Shown here: piece by piece, positions 1 to 9,103 of the stretch
How the letters are laid out: every line of letters begins with the position of its first letter
How positions within the stretch are numbered: the first letter of the stretch is position 1
Source: Saccharothrix sp. NRRL B-16314
GTDB lineage: Bacteria > Actinomycetota > Actinomycetes > Mycobacteriales > Pseudonocardiaceae
NCBI RefSeq assembly: GCF_000716595.1
Contig: NZ_JNXC01000009.1
Location: 1 to 64,000, forward strand
Length of the DNA: 64,000 bases
Direction: 5' to 3'
Notes under the pieces: model-generated
What the model saw: the letters and a program-made list of their open reading frames with translations, nothing else
The model's database searches: none
Told to the model about the DNA's origin: nothing
Made by a program: the position numbers and the translations under genes

Positions 1-1135
1 AGTCGTACACCTGGAACTGCGTGTAATGCGCACCCGCCCGGATGTTCCGACCGAGATCGATCCGCCACAACCGGGTTCCGTCGAGCCGGTACGCGTCGAC
101 GAAGACGTTGCCGGTGTAACCGGACTGCGAGTTGTCCTTCGCGTTGGACGGATCCCACTTCAGCACGATCTCGTAGTCGCCGTCACCGTCGAGATCGCCG
201 ACGCTCGCGTCGTTCGCCGAGTACGTGTAGCCCTCACCGCTCGGCGTCGTGCCGCCCGCCGGGATCTGCAGCGGCACGTCCAGGTAGCCGTTGGCGAAGC
301 CCAGCGACTGCGCCGAAGGCGGCTGCTCGACACCGCCCACCACGGCCCGCACGGTGTAGGAGGCGTCGGCCGCCGCGCCGCCGTCGAGGAGGTTGGTGGA
401 CCCGGTGATCGGCGTGCTGTTGACCTTCGTCGTGCCCCGGTAGACGGTGAACCCGACACCGGCCGGGTCGCTGCCCAGCAGGCGCCAGCTCACCAGGTTG
501 CCGGTGCCGGAGCGGACGCTCACCACACCGCGGTCGAGGTTCTCCACCTGGCGGCCGGTCGGCTGCGGCGTGGAGCCGACCTTGACCAGCTGCCACTGCT
601 GGTTGGTGCCGTCGACGTCGTCGTACTGGGAGATCCGGGCGCCGTCGGCGGTGGAGCGCTCCCACACGTCCAGCGCCTTGCCGCTGTTGCGGTTGACCAG
701 CCGCACGTACCCGTCCGCCGAGTCCACCGGCCGGAACTGCTGGTTGGCCCCGTTGTTGTCGGTCCACTGCACCACGTTCGCGCCGTTGGCGGTGGAGGAC
801 TCGGCGACGTCGAGCACCTTGCCGCTGTGCCGCGACTTGAGCCGGTAGTAGCCGCCGCCGGAGTCCACGAACTGCCACTGCTGCCACGCGCCGTCGTTGC
901 GCGTCCACTGCACGATCTCGCCGCCGTCCGCGGTGGAGAGGTTGTAGACGTCCAGCGCCTTGCCGCTGTGCCTGGCCACGAGCACGTAGCTCGCGTTGGT
1001 GTCGACCGTGGCGGCGGAAGCGGGCGTCGCGACCGCGACGAGACCGCCGGCCACCACCGAAACCGCCACCGCGAGCGCCACCGCAGGTCTTTGCGTCCGG
1101 GCACGCGGCCGTCCGCGCACGCCAAGTCGGGACAT
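1..1135 (-). CDS. Secreted rhamnogalacturonan lyase, PL11 family, with N-terminal ricin-type CBM13 (3' end cut by window)
   Basis: The protein would cleave the rhamnogalacturonan I backbone outside the cell. The frame is open from the ATG at 1135 to the window edge (378 codons, no stop). Residues 1-41 form a signal peptide: an Arg-rich start, a hydrophobic Ala/Val stretch and a PASAA cleavage site. Residues about 44-185 contain three beta-trefoil repeats, each with an HSGKALDV-like motif followed by a QQW/QQF motif, typical of CBM13. From about residue 195 the sequence RQVENLDRGVVSV and the DLDGDGDYEIVLKWDPS motif match the start of PL11 lyases of the YesW/YesX type. GGAGG lies 6 bp upstream of the ATG. 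Most of the catalytic domain lies outside the window, so activity cannot be judged. The neighbouring rhamnose genes fit a role in releasing rhamnose-rich oligomers. Confidence 0.88.
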   Translation of the reverse strand, partial: MSRLGVRGRPRARTQRPAVALAVAVSVVAGGLVAVATPASAATVDTNASYVLVARHSGKALDVYNLSTADGGEIVQWTRNDGAWQQWQFVDSGGGYYRLKSRHSGKVLDVAESSTANGANVVQWTDNNGANQQFRPVDSADGYVRLVNRNSGKALDVWERSTADGARISQYDDVDGTNQQWQLVKVGSTPQPTGRQVENLDRGVVSVRSGTGNLVSWRLLGSDPAGVGFTVYRGTTKVNSTPITGSTNLLDGGAAADASYTVRAVVGGVEQPPSAQSLGFANGYLDVPLQIPAGGTTPSGEGYTYSANDASVGDLDGDGDYEIVLKWDPSNAKDNSQSGYTGNVFVDAYRLDGTRLWRIDLGRNIRAGAHYTQFQVYD

Positions 1136-1200
1136 TCGATCCTCCACGTTGAGGAAAGGGCTGTGCCCAGCCGGGACCGCCCGACCTGTGACCCAGGGGT

Positions 1201-1368
1201 GTTATCGCTAACATCAGGGACCTGGCATGCGGCGGGCGTCGGCTGGGTACGCCATTGGTAATCGGCTGATTACTCGCTTGTCAAGAGTTCCGGCCGGTTC
1301 GACGATATTCGACGGCGGAGGGCGGGGAGCGGGTGTGACACCCCTGTGGCCTAGCGGTGTTAGCGCTA
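1201..1368 (-). promoter_or_regulatory. Promoter of the PL11 lyase flanked by two LacI-type operators
   Basis: The 244 bp between the lyase start and the next gene hold no coding frame. Two 12-bp palindromic sites lie 156 bp apart centre to centre: GTTATCGCTAAC (1201-1212, near-perfect) and GTTAGCGCTAAC (1357-1368, perfect). Their CG centre is typical of LacI-family operators. Between them, on the minus strand, a TTGACA -35 box (1284-1279) is followed after 17 bp by TTACCA (1261-1256) as a weak -10. A promoter between two operators suggests repression by DNA looping. The cognate regulator is not obvious, because the nearby regulator has a DeoR-type rather than LacI-type helix-turn-helix. Confidence 0.6.
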
Positions 1369-1379
1369 ACCCCGCCAGG

Positions 1380-1640
1380 TCAGTGACCGCCGGCGGTCAT
1401 CGCGAAGAGCATCAGCGACAGCAGCAGCTGGAGCACCGCGAGGGTCGTCCCGGTGACGGCGGTCCAGTCGAGCCGGTACTCGGTCCGGGTCCCCATGGAC
1501 ACCGCCCCGCAGGCCACGGCGCCGAGCGCCAGCACGACGCCACCCGCCGGGATCGGCCAGCTGAGCAGCCCGAGGCACAGCGAGAGCGGTCCCAGCCAGG
1601 CGTCCTTGCCCGGTCGGTCCTTGGCCGGGAATCGCCGCAT
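1380..1640 (-). CDS. Small integral membrane protein, DUF4190-like
   Basis: The gene encodes about 86 residues. A charged N-terminus (MRRFPAKDRPGKD) is followed by two hydrophobic segments. The first is around residues 16-45, with the LGPLSLCLGLLSWPIPAGGVVLALGAVACGA pattern split by a short Pro/Gly turn, and the second is around residues 62-82. The small polar head, paired helices and AWLGPLSLCLGLLSW start resemble DUF4190 proteins, which are common and uncharacterised in actinobacteria. It lies 15 bp downstream of the regulator gene on the same strand and is probably co-transcribed with it. A GTG codon directly precedes the ATG and could equally be the start. No function can be assigned. Confidence 0.55.
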   Translation of the reverse strand: MRRFPAKDRPGKDAWLGPLSLCLGLLSWPIPAGGVVLALGAVACGAVSMGTRTEYRLDWTAVTGTTLAVLQLLLSLMLFAMTAGGH

Positions 1641-1655
1641 CACACCACTCGATCC

Positions 1656-2825
1656 TCAGGACGACGAGCGGACGATCAGCCGGGGCTCGATCACGATCCG
1701 GTGCGCGGGCCGATGGGGGTCGGGGTCGTTCAGCCGCTCGGCCAGCAGCGTCACGGCCGCCCGGCCGACAGCGGCCTTCGGCGGTCGGATCGCGGTCAAC
1801 GGCGGGTCGGACAGCTCGGCCACCTCGTCGTCGTAGGTGACCAGCGCCAGGTCCTCCGGCACCCTGATGCCGCGCTCCTGGCACCGCTCGACCAGCGAGA
1901 TCGCCTCCGGGTCCGAGTGGACGACCAGCGCCGTCGTGCCGGACTCGACGCAGGCGTCCAGCAGGGCGTCGAGGGCGGCGGGCCACTCGGCGTCCGGCCG
2001 GTCCACGGTGTGCACGTCCGGGACGCCGTCGACCGGGAGGCCGAGCTCTGCGCACGCTTCCCGCCAGCCGCGCCGGACGTGCGGGGAGGTCGGGCTCTTG
2101 GCCGTGGTGCTCAGGCCGATGCGCCGGTGGCCGAGTTCGGCGAGGTGGCGCACGGCCATCGCGGCGCCGCGGGCGTGGTCGCTGACCACCGACTCGACCG
2201 CACCGTGGTAGCTGTCGGTCGGCGTGCGCTCGATCAGCACGACCGGGACGTCGACCGATCGCAGCCACCGCATCAGGGCCTCGCCCTCGTCGCCGGTGGT
2301 GGTCGGGGCGACCAGCAGGCCGTCGACGCCGACCGCCTCGACCAGCCGGGTGAGCTGACGCCGTTCGTCGGCGGCCTCGTAGGTGGCGCCGCGCAGCACG
2401 ATCCGCACGTCGGCCTCGGCGGCGGCCTCGCGCACGCCCTTGATCACGTCCGGCCAGTAGTAGTCCAGCGACGGGACGACCAGGCCGACGGTCGGCTGAC
2501 CCGGTCGCTCGCCGGGCAGCCTGCGCTCGGCGACGGATGCCGCGCTGCCGTTCGACTCCGCCGGATGGGACGCGGAGTACCCGTGGGACGCCGAATGCGC
2601 CAGGGCGTCGTCCGCCACGGCCGCGGTGACGGTCGCGCCGCCGCGGACCCGCCGGACCAGGCCCTGCTCGGCGAGCAGGGTGATGTCCCGGCGCACGGTG
2701 ATCGCGGAGACCTCCAGCTCGTCCGCGAGGTCGTGCACCCGCACGGTGCCGCGCCGGCGCAGCAGCTCGATGACCTTGGCACGCCGTTCCGAGGGCAGCA
2801 TGGCGGACGGCTCGGACGTCGTCAT
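1656..2825 (-). CDS. Hybrid transcriptional regulator: DeoR-type helix-turn-helix with LacI-type sugar-binding domain
   Basis: The protein has 389 residues from the ATG at 2825. Residues about 10-65 (SERRAKVIELLRRRG, then VHDLADELEVSAITVRRDI and LAEQGLVRRVRGG) are a typical DeoR HTH. After a variable linker, residues about 110-385 form a periplasmic-binding-protein-like effector domain of LacI/GalR type, with motifs GLVVPSLDYYWPDVIKGV, DGLLVAPTT, HLAELGHRRIGLS, ALVVHSDPEA and LALVTYDDE. LacI-type effector domains normally follow a LacI HTH, so this is a domain swap. The ATG overlaps the stop of the heparinase-like gene by 4 bp (ATGA), so the two are translationally coupled. The likely effector is a plant-wall sugar or uronide. 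A GTG two codons upstream (2831) is an alternative start. Confidence 0.85.
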   Translation of the reverse strand: MTTSEPSAMLPSERRAKVIELLRRRGTVRVHDLADELEVSAITVRRDITLLAEQGLVRRVRGGATVTAAVADDALAHSASHGYSASHPAESNGSAASVAERRLPGERPGQPTVGLVVPSLDYYWPDVIKGVREAAAEADVRIVLRGATYEAADERRQLTRLVEAVGVDGLLVAPTTTGDEGEALMRWLRSVDVPVVLIERTPTDSYHGAVESVVSDHARGAAMAVRHLAELGHRRIGLSTTAKSPTSPHVRRGWREACAELGLPVDGVPDVHTVDRPDAEWPAALDALLDACVESGTTALVVHSDPEAISLVERCQERGIRVPEDLALVTYDDEVAELSDPPLTAIRPPKAAVGRAAVTLLAERLNDPDPHRPAHRIVIEPRLIVRSSS

Positions 2826-4717
2826 GCGCACACCTCCACCATGATCACGAGGCTACCTCGCGCCGTGTCGGGAAGGCGCAGCTCCAGCCTGGTCAGTTTC
2901 TCTCCCCACACCGTCCTGAGCAGGGGGTCGTCGAGTTCGCGCACGGTCAGCGCGGCCGACGCCAGGCTCGGATTCCAAGCGACCAGAGTAGCGCGGGCCC
3001 CGGCGACCGGGTGGACGACCAGCCGTCCCGGCCCGTCCCGCACGACGTCACCGGCGAGCAGGTAGTGCAGCGTCGACGGGGAGTCGCCGTGGTCGGCGAA
3101 GTCCCAGGCGTCCTCGATCGTCACCCGCTGCCGGTCGCGGTGCGCGGTCGTGGTGCGCCACCACGATCGCAGCGCGGGCACGGGGTAGGCGGGGGCGAGG
3201 TCCAGCCGGACCTGGAACCGGTCGGCGGTGTCCTCGGCGGTGACGTCCCGCGCGCGGTGGTCGCGTCCGGTGCCCTGGGGCGTGCCGCGCACCTCGGGGA
3301 CGTTGTGCCAACTGCTCTGCATCGTCCAGATGTCGTAGCGGTCGGCGCTGAACGTCTGCTTGGTGTAGGTCGGGCGGCCGGCGTCGACCACGACGGGCAC
3401 GCCGTCGACCGCCACGATCACGCTGCCGACGTCGTTGTGGTTGTGGTTCTCGTCGTTGTGGCCGCCCTTGACCACGAGCGTCGGTCCGGTGGTGGTGCGG
3501 GCGAGGCCGACCTGAGTGCCCGGGAGCCAGGCGCTGCCGACCAGGGTTTCCACGGGGTGGTCGGGCAGCGGGGTGGCGAGATCGCGCAGCGCGCGCCCCA
3601 GCTCGGCGGTGTCGGTGATCGCGGTGGACCGCTGGGCCGCGGCGTGGTGCGCGACGTCCCGGTCGCCGGTGCGGCGGGCCCACTCCTGCGGCACGTGCCA
3701 CGGCTGGCCGCCGGGCTGCCGGGCGCGGGCGTCGGCGAGGTTGACGTACCAGGGGCCGCCGAGGTGCATCAGGCGCGGGAAGCGGACGGTTTCGCGCACC
3801 ACCGGCACGCCGGTCGCGCTCAGCGCACCGGCGGTGGCGTGCTCCAGGACGTCGAGGGCTTCCAGCGCGCGGCACGCGCCGTTCCACCAGTACTCGAAGC
3901 CCTCGTCCACCGACCCGTCCGGCGGGAGGGCGGCCAGGTAGCGGTCGATCGCGCGCACGGCGTCGGCCGCGATCCTGGCCCGGTCGGCCACGTCGTCGAC
4001 CAGGCGCAGGGCCGCGACCAGGACGTTCCCGCAGATCCACGGGCACCAGTTGTGCACGTTGCCGTCGAGGCCGAGCCAGTGCCAGTCGCGGCGGGAGGTG
4101 AACGGGTCGAGCACGCGGACGCGGACCTCGCGGCGGATGCGGGCGCGCAGACCGGGCCACCGGCGGTCCAGGCGATCACCGAGGACGTGGTCGAGCCAGG
4201 CCAGTTGCGCGGCGGCGACCCCCGCGCCGAGGTCCAGGTACGGCACGTCCGGGTCGGGCACGACGGCGCCGCGCAAGCGGTGGTGCTCCTCGTGCGCGGG
4301 CCAGCACCACGTGCTGCGCTCGCACAGCAGCACGACGCCGTCGGCCACCTCGTCCAGCAGGGCGTCGTCCGGGGTGACGACGGCCGCGAGGACGGCGCGG
4401 GTGAGGCGGCGGTCGTGCTCGAAAACCGGTGTCTCGTAGGCGATGCGGTCACCGTCGCCGTCGCGGGAGAAGCGCGCGTACTGGCTCGCGGTCGGCTGTG
4501 GCCACGGCGTGCCGCGCTCGGAGCGCGCCTGGTCGAGGAGGGCCGCCGGCCGGGTCGCGGCGTTCGGCGGCCACCGCTCCGGGTCGCCGTACGCGGGCAG
4601 CGCGGTCGACGGCGGCAGGAGCAGGTCCGCCAGCGCCGATGCCTCGACCCGCGCGCCCCAGGCGGCGTGCAGCGGGCCCGTGACGGCCCGATCGGCACTC
4701 GACTCGGGCTTGATCAT
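2822..4717 (-). CDS. Heparinase II/III family protein (probable oligouronide/oligosaccharide lyase)
   Basis: The protein has 631 residues. The N-terminal two thirds resemble an (alpha/alpha)6 toroid, with Trp-rich motifs GNVHNWCPWICGNV and DEGFEYWWNGA. The C-terminal part carries the heparinase II/III signature GGHNDENHNHNDVGSVIVAVDGVPVVVDAG and a TMQSSWHNVP segment, which contains the conserved His/Tyr-type catalytic region. No signal peptide is seen, so it probably acts in the cytoplasm on imported oligosaccharides. It is the first gene of a minus-strand operon with the hybrid regulator (4-bp overlap). It is divergent from the dehydrogenase and ABC importer operon, suggesting one regulon. 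The substrate is uncertain; unsaturated galacturonate or glucuronate oligomers are plausible from context. Confidence 0.75.
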   Translation of the reverse strand: MIKPESSADRAVTGPLHAAWGARVEASALADLLLPPSTALPAYGDPERWPPNAATRPAALLDQARSERGTPWPQPTASQYARFSRDGDGDRIAYETPVFEHDRRLTRAVLAAVVTPDDALLDEVADGVVLLCERSTWCWPAHEEHHRLRGAVVPDPDVPYLDLGAGVAAAQLAWLDHVLGDRLDRRWPGLRARIRREVRVRVLDPFTSRRDWHWLGLDGNVHNWCPWICGNVLVAALRLVDDVADRARIAADAVRAIDRYLAALPPDGSVDEGFEYWWNGACRALEALDVLEHATAGALSATGVPVVRETVRFPRLMHLGGPWYVNLADARARQPGGQPWHVPQEWARRTGDRDVAHHAAAQRSTAITDTAELGRALRDLATPLPDHPVETLVGSAWLPGTQVGLARTTTGPTLVVKGGHNDENHNHNDVGSVIVAVDGVPVVVDAGRPTYTKQTFSADRYDIWTMQSSWHNVPEVRGTPQGTGRDHRARDVTAEDTADRFQVRLDLAPAYPVPALRSWWRTTTAHRDRQRVTIEDAWDFADHGDSPSTLHYLLAGDVVRDGPGRLVVHPVAGARATLVAWNPSLASAALTVRELDDPLLRTVWGEKLTRLELRLPDTARGSLVIMVEVCA

Positions 4718-4752
4718 CTCAGCTCACCTTCGGTCGGTCACCTGGATCAATC

Positions 4753-4806
4753 TGATCGTAACTGAGCAAAACAAGTCTTGACTTGAAAAATACGATCACA
4801 CATGAT
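4753..4806. promoter_or_regulatory. Divergent promoter with nested palindromes
   Basis: The 130 bp between the divergent genes is locally AT-rich. An outer inverted repeat, TGATCGTA (4753-4760) and TACGATCA (4791-4798), encloses an inner perfect palindrome, CAAGTC-TT-GACTTG (4772-4785). On the plus strand TTGACT (4778-4783) is followed after 17 bp by CATGAT (4801-4806), a plausible promoter for the gene at 4848. The palindromes overlap the -35 and spacer, so a bound regulator would block transcription. The hybrid DeoR/LacI regulator encoded next door is the natural candidate. Confidence 0.55.
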
Positions 4807-4847
4807 CGGTCCACTCTATCGAGCGTTCCGGCCGCAAAGGACTCCGC

Positions 4848-5867
<1,020 letters not shown>

Positions 5868-5940
5868 CCACCGGGCCTCGGCTCGACCGCGGCGGACCTG
5901 CCGCACCACCACGCAACGAAGTTGGAAAGGGACGGGATCA

Positions 5941-7233
5941 ATGATGACTCCGAACAAGCCGCGCGCCGGCCGGCGGGGCCGCGTCCGCGGGGCGCTGGTC
6001 GGGCTCACGGCGCTGTCGCTGGTGGCGGCGGGCTGTGGTTCGGGTGAGCCGGCCGACGAGAGCGGACCGGTCACGCTGAGCGTGGCGGTGTGGAACCTGG
6101 CGGGCACGCCCGAGTTCCAGGCCGTGTTCGACGCCTTCGAGGCGGCCAACCCCGATGTCACGGTGCAGCCGGTCGACATCCTGGCCGCCGACTACCCCAC
6201 CAAGGTCACGACCATGCTCGCGGGCGGTGACACGACCGACGTGATCACCATGAAGAACGTCATCGACTACGCCCGTTACGCGGGCCGCGGCCAGCTGGCC
6301 GACGTCACCGACCTCGCCAAGGGCAAGGAGAACGGCGACCTGGCCGGGCTCGACGCCTTCGACCAGGAGGGCAAGTACTTCGCACTGCCCTACCGCCAGG
6401 ACTTCTGGCTGCTCTACTACAACAAGAAGATGTTCGACGAGGCCGGCGTCGCGCACCCGGAGAACATGACCTGGGACCAGTACGCCGACACCGCCAAGAA
6501 GCTCACCAAGGAAGCGGACGGCAAGAAGGTCTACGGCACCTACCACCACACCTGGCGGTCGGTCGTGCACGCCATCGCGGCGGCGCAGAACGACGGCGAC
6601 CAGATCACCGGCGACTTCGAGTTCTTCGCCGACCAGTACGAGATGGCGCTCGACCTGCAGAAGTCCGGCGCCGCGCTCGACTTCGGCAGCGCGACGTCCC
6701 AGCAGGCCAGCTACCGGACCATGTTCGAGACCGGCGCGACCGCGATGCTGCCGATGGGCACCTGGTACACGGCGGGCATCCTCGCCGCCAAGAAGAAGGG
6801 TGACAGCGCGGTCGAGTGGGGCATCGCGCCCATGCCGCAGCGACCGGGGGCGTCGGGCGTCACCACGTTCGGCTCGCCGACCGCGTTCGCGGTGAACAAG
6901 AACGCCAAGCACACCGAGACCGCGCGGAAGTTCGTCGAGTTCGCGGCGGGCGTCGAGGGTGCGAAGGCGATCACGAAGGTCGGCGTCCTGCCCGCGTTGC
7001 AGACCGACGAGATCACCAAGCTGTACGCGTCGCTGGAGGGCATGCCGTCCGGCGAGCAGACCACCAAGGCCCTCTCCCCGGACAAGACCGTGCTGGAGAT
7101 GCCGGTCAGCGAGCACACCGCCGACGTGGACACGATCCTCAAGGAGGAGCACGACTTGATCATGGTCGGCGAGAAGTCGGTCGAGGAGGGCATCCGGACC
7201 ATGCGGGACCGGGTCAAGAAGGTCATCGACTAG
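5941..7233 (+). CDS. Extracellular sugar-binding lipoprotein of an ABC importer (family 1)
   Basis: The protein has 430 residues. A basic N-terminus and hydrophobic stretch end in the lipobox VAAGC, with lipidation at Cys32, followed by the mature Gly/Ser/Glu start. The body has the family 1 solute-binding pattern: VTLSVAVWNLAGTPEFQAVFDAFEAANPDV near the N-terminus, GKYFALPYRQDFWLLYYNKKMFDEAG, and FGSPTAFAVNKNAKHTETARKFVEF towards the C-terminus. It captures an oligosaccharide outside the membrane and hands it to the two permeases downstream. The second codon is also ATG, so the start may be 5944. A GGAAAGGGA ribosome site lies just upstream. Context suggests a pectin- or arabinogalactan-derived ligand. 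Confidence 0.9.
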   Translation: MMTPNKPRAGRRGRVRGALVGLTALSLVAAGCGSGEPADESGPVTLSVAVWNLAGTPEFQAVFDAFEAANPDVTVQPVDILAADYPTKVTTMLAGGDTTDVITMKNVIDYARYAGRGQLADVTDLAKGKENGDLAGLDAFDQEGKYFALPYRQDFWLLYYNKKMFDEAGVAHPENMTWDQYADTAKKLTKEADGKKVYGTYHHTWRSVVHAIAAAQNDGDQITGDFEFFADQYEMALDLQKSGAALDFGSATSQQASYRTMFETGATAMLPMGTWYTAGILAAKKKGDSAVEWGIAPMPQRPGASGVTTFGSPTAFAVNKNAKHTETARKFVEFAAGVEGAKAITKVGVLPALQTDEITKLYASLEGMPSGEQTTKALSPDKTVLEMPVSEHTADVDTILKEEHDLIMVGEKSVEEGIRTMRDRVKKVID

Positions 7234-7271
7234 CCGACCTCGACGCCCACGACACCAGCACGAGGACGAGC

Positions 7272-8207
7272 ATGGCCAACGCAGTGACGCACACGAAACC
7301 ACCGCCGGAGGCGCCGCCTCGCGGTCCGGCCCAACGGCGGCGGAAGCGACGCAACACCCTCATCGGCTGGAGCTTCATCCTGCCGAACTTCCTCGGGTTC
7401 GCCCTGTTCACCCTCGTGCCGGTGATCGCGGCGTTCGCCCTGGCGTTCATGGAGTGGGACTCCTACCGCGCGCCGGAGTGGATCGGCCTGGACAACTTCG
7501 CCGAGATGCTGGAGGACGAGAACTTCCGGGTCGCGCTGGGCAACACGCTGTACTACGCGGCGGGGCACATCCCGTTGACCATGGTCGCCGCGCTCGGCCT
7601 GGCGATCGTGCTCAACCGGAAGATCCGCGGTGTCGGCTTCTTCCGCACCGCGGCCTTCTTCCCCTACGTCACGTCGCTGGTCGCCGTGGCCGTCGTGTGG
7701 AACATGCTGTTCAACCCCACCGTCGGCCCGGTCAACCAGTTCCTCGGCGCGATCGGCGTCGGCGACCCGCCGGGCTGGGTGGCGAGTACCGACTGGGCGA
7801 TGCCCGCGGTGATCATCACCAGCGTGTGGCGGGACATGGGCTACTACATGGTGCTCTACCTGGCCGGGCTCCAGTCGATCCCGGAGGAGTACTACGAGGC
7901 GGCACGGGTGGACGGCGCGAACGCGTGGCACCGGTTCTGGCACATCACCCTGCCGTCGCTGCGGCCGACCACGTTCTTCGTGCTGGTCATGCTGACGATC
8001 CAGAGCTTCAAGGTGCTGGACCTCATCGTCGTCATGACCAACGGCGGTCCGGGTCGGAGCACGCTGGTGCTCTCCCAGCTCGTGTACCGCGAGGGCATCA
8101 CCGAAGGCCACTTCGGCTACTCGTCGGCGATCGCGCTGGTGCTGTTCGTCATCGTGCTCAGCGTGACCGTCCTCCAGTTCCGCCTCAACGAGCGGAGGAA
8201 CGCCTGA
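7272..8207 (+). CDS. Sugar ABC transporter permease (MalF/UgpA-like)
   Basis: The protein has 311 residues. A basic, Pro-rich cytoplasmic start (AQRRRKRRN) is followed by six hydrophobic segments, the first at about residues 30-55. The cytoplasmic EAA loop is YYEAARVDGANAWHRFWHITLPSL, which docks to the ATPase. The motif VMTNGGPGRSTLVLSQLVYREG near the C-terminus is typical of the MalF/UgpA class. The ATG follows GAGGACGAGC. It lies 38 bp after the binding protein, and its stop overlaps the next permease start by 1 bp. The locus has no ATPase gene, so a shared ATPase of the MsiK type encoded elsewhere probably energises it, as is usual in actinomycetes. Confidence 0.92.
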   Translation: MANAVTHTKPPPEAPPRGPAQRRRKRRNTLIGWSFILPNFLGFALFTLVPVIAAFALAFMEWDSYRAPEWIGLDNFAEMLEDENFRVALGNTLYYAAGHIPLTMVAALGLAIVLNRKIRGVGFFRTAAFFPYVTSLVAVAVVWNMLFNPTVGPVNQFLGAIGVGDPPGWVASTDWAMPAVIITSVWRDMGYYMVLYLAGLQSIPEEYYEAARVDGANAWHRFWHITLPSLRPTTFFVLVMLTIQSFKVLDLIVVMTNGGPGRSTLVLSQLVYREGITEGHFGYSSAIALVLFVIVLSVTVLQFRLNERRNA

Positions 8208-9103
8208 TGACCGCGCTGGACCACGCGCCGCCGACCGCGCCGCCGCACGACCCGCCACCACCGGCCACGGCACGCGGCCGTGCTTGGCGGATCGCCCGAC
8301 CGGTGCTCACCTACACGGCCATGGTCGTGGTGGCGCTGCTCGTGCTCGTCCCGTTCGCGTGGATGCTCTCCGCGGCGCTCAAGCGCGACAACGAGGTGTT
8401 CACCGTGCCGATCCAGTGGATCCCGGACGAACTCCGCTGGTCGAACTTCGTGGAGATCTGGGACCGCATCCCGCTGGCCGCCTACCTCGGCAACTCGCTG
8501 TTCCTCTCGGTGACGATCACGCTGTTGCAGGTGCTCACCGGCAGCTTCGCCGCGTACGGGTTCGCCAAGGTGCGGTTCCCCGGCCGCAACGCGCTGTTCC
8601 TGATGTACATCGGCACGATCGCCGTGCCGTGGCAGGCGTACATGGTGCCGCAGTACATCATGATGCAGAAGATGGAGCTGACGAACACGTACTGGTCGAT
8701 CATCCTGTTGCAGGCGTTCGGCGCGTTCGGCGTGTTCCTGATGCGGCAGTACTACACGTCGATCCCGGACGAGCTGTGCGAGGCCGCGCGGATCGACGGG
8801 CTGAGCGAGTACGGGATCTACCGGCGGATCATCCTGCCGCTGTCCAAGCCTGCGCTCGCGAGCCTGGCGCTGCTCACGTTCGTCAGCACCTGGAACGACT
8901 ACATGGGTCCGTTCATCTACCTGACCAGCAACGAGCTGTGGACCGTGCAGCTGGGCCTGCGCTCGTTCGTCGGCCAGTACGACGCCGAGTACGCGATGAT
9001 CATGACCGGCGCGGTGCTGTCGGTGCTGCCGATCCTGCTGGTGTTCCTGCTGGGGCAGCGGTACTTCATCCGCGGTATCGCGACGACCGGGCTCAAGGGG
9101 TGA
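8207..9103 (+). CDS. Sugar ABC transporter permease (MalG/UgpE-like)
   Basis: The protein has 298 residues. A Pro-rich N-terminal tail of about 30 residues precedes six membrane segments. The EAA loop is ELCEAARIDGLSEYGIYRRIILPLSKPA, and the C-terminus QRYFIRGIATTGLKG is the hallmark ending of MalG-type permeases. The motif TWNDYMGPFIYL is also conserved in this class. It pairs with the upstream permease to form the membrane channel. The start overlaps the previous stop, and its own stop overlaps the next GTG by 3 bp, which indicates tight translational coupling. Confidence 0.92.
   Translation: MTALDHAPPTAPPHDPPPPATARGRAWRIARPVLTYTAMVVVALLVLVPFAWMLSAALKRDNEVFTVPIQWIPDELRWSNFVEIWDRIPLAAYLGNSLFLSVTITLLQVLTGSFAAYGFAKVRFPGRNALFLMYIGTIAVPWQAYMVPQYIMMQKMELTNTYWSIILLQAFGAFGVFLMRQYYTSIPDELCEAARIDGLSEYGIYRRIILPLSKPALASLALLTFVSTWNDYMGPFIYLTSNELWTVQLGLRSFVGQYDAEYAMIMTGAVLSVLPILLVFLLGQRYFIRGIATTGLKG

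Noticed and set aside
234..1214. Minus-strand open frame of 326 codons in another phase over the lyase
   Set aside because: Gly/Arg-rich shadow; the real frame has no stop before the window edge and starts at 1135.
26..1261. Long plus-strand open frame of 411 codons opposite the lyase gene
   Set aside because: Arg/Ala/Val-rich composition with no domain pattern; it is the mirror of the PL11 coding strand, whose domains and signal peptide are clear.
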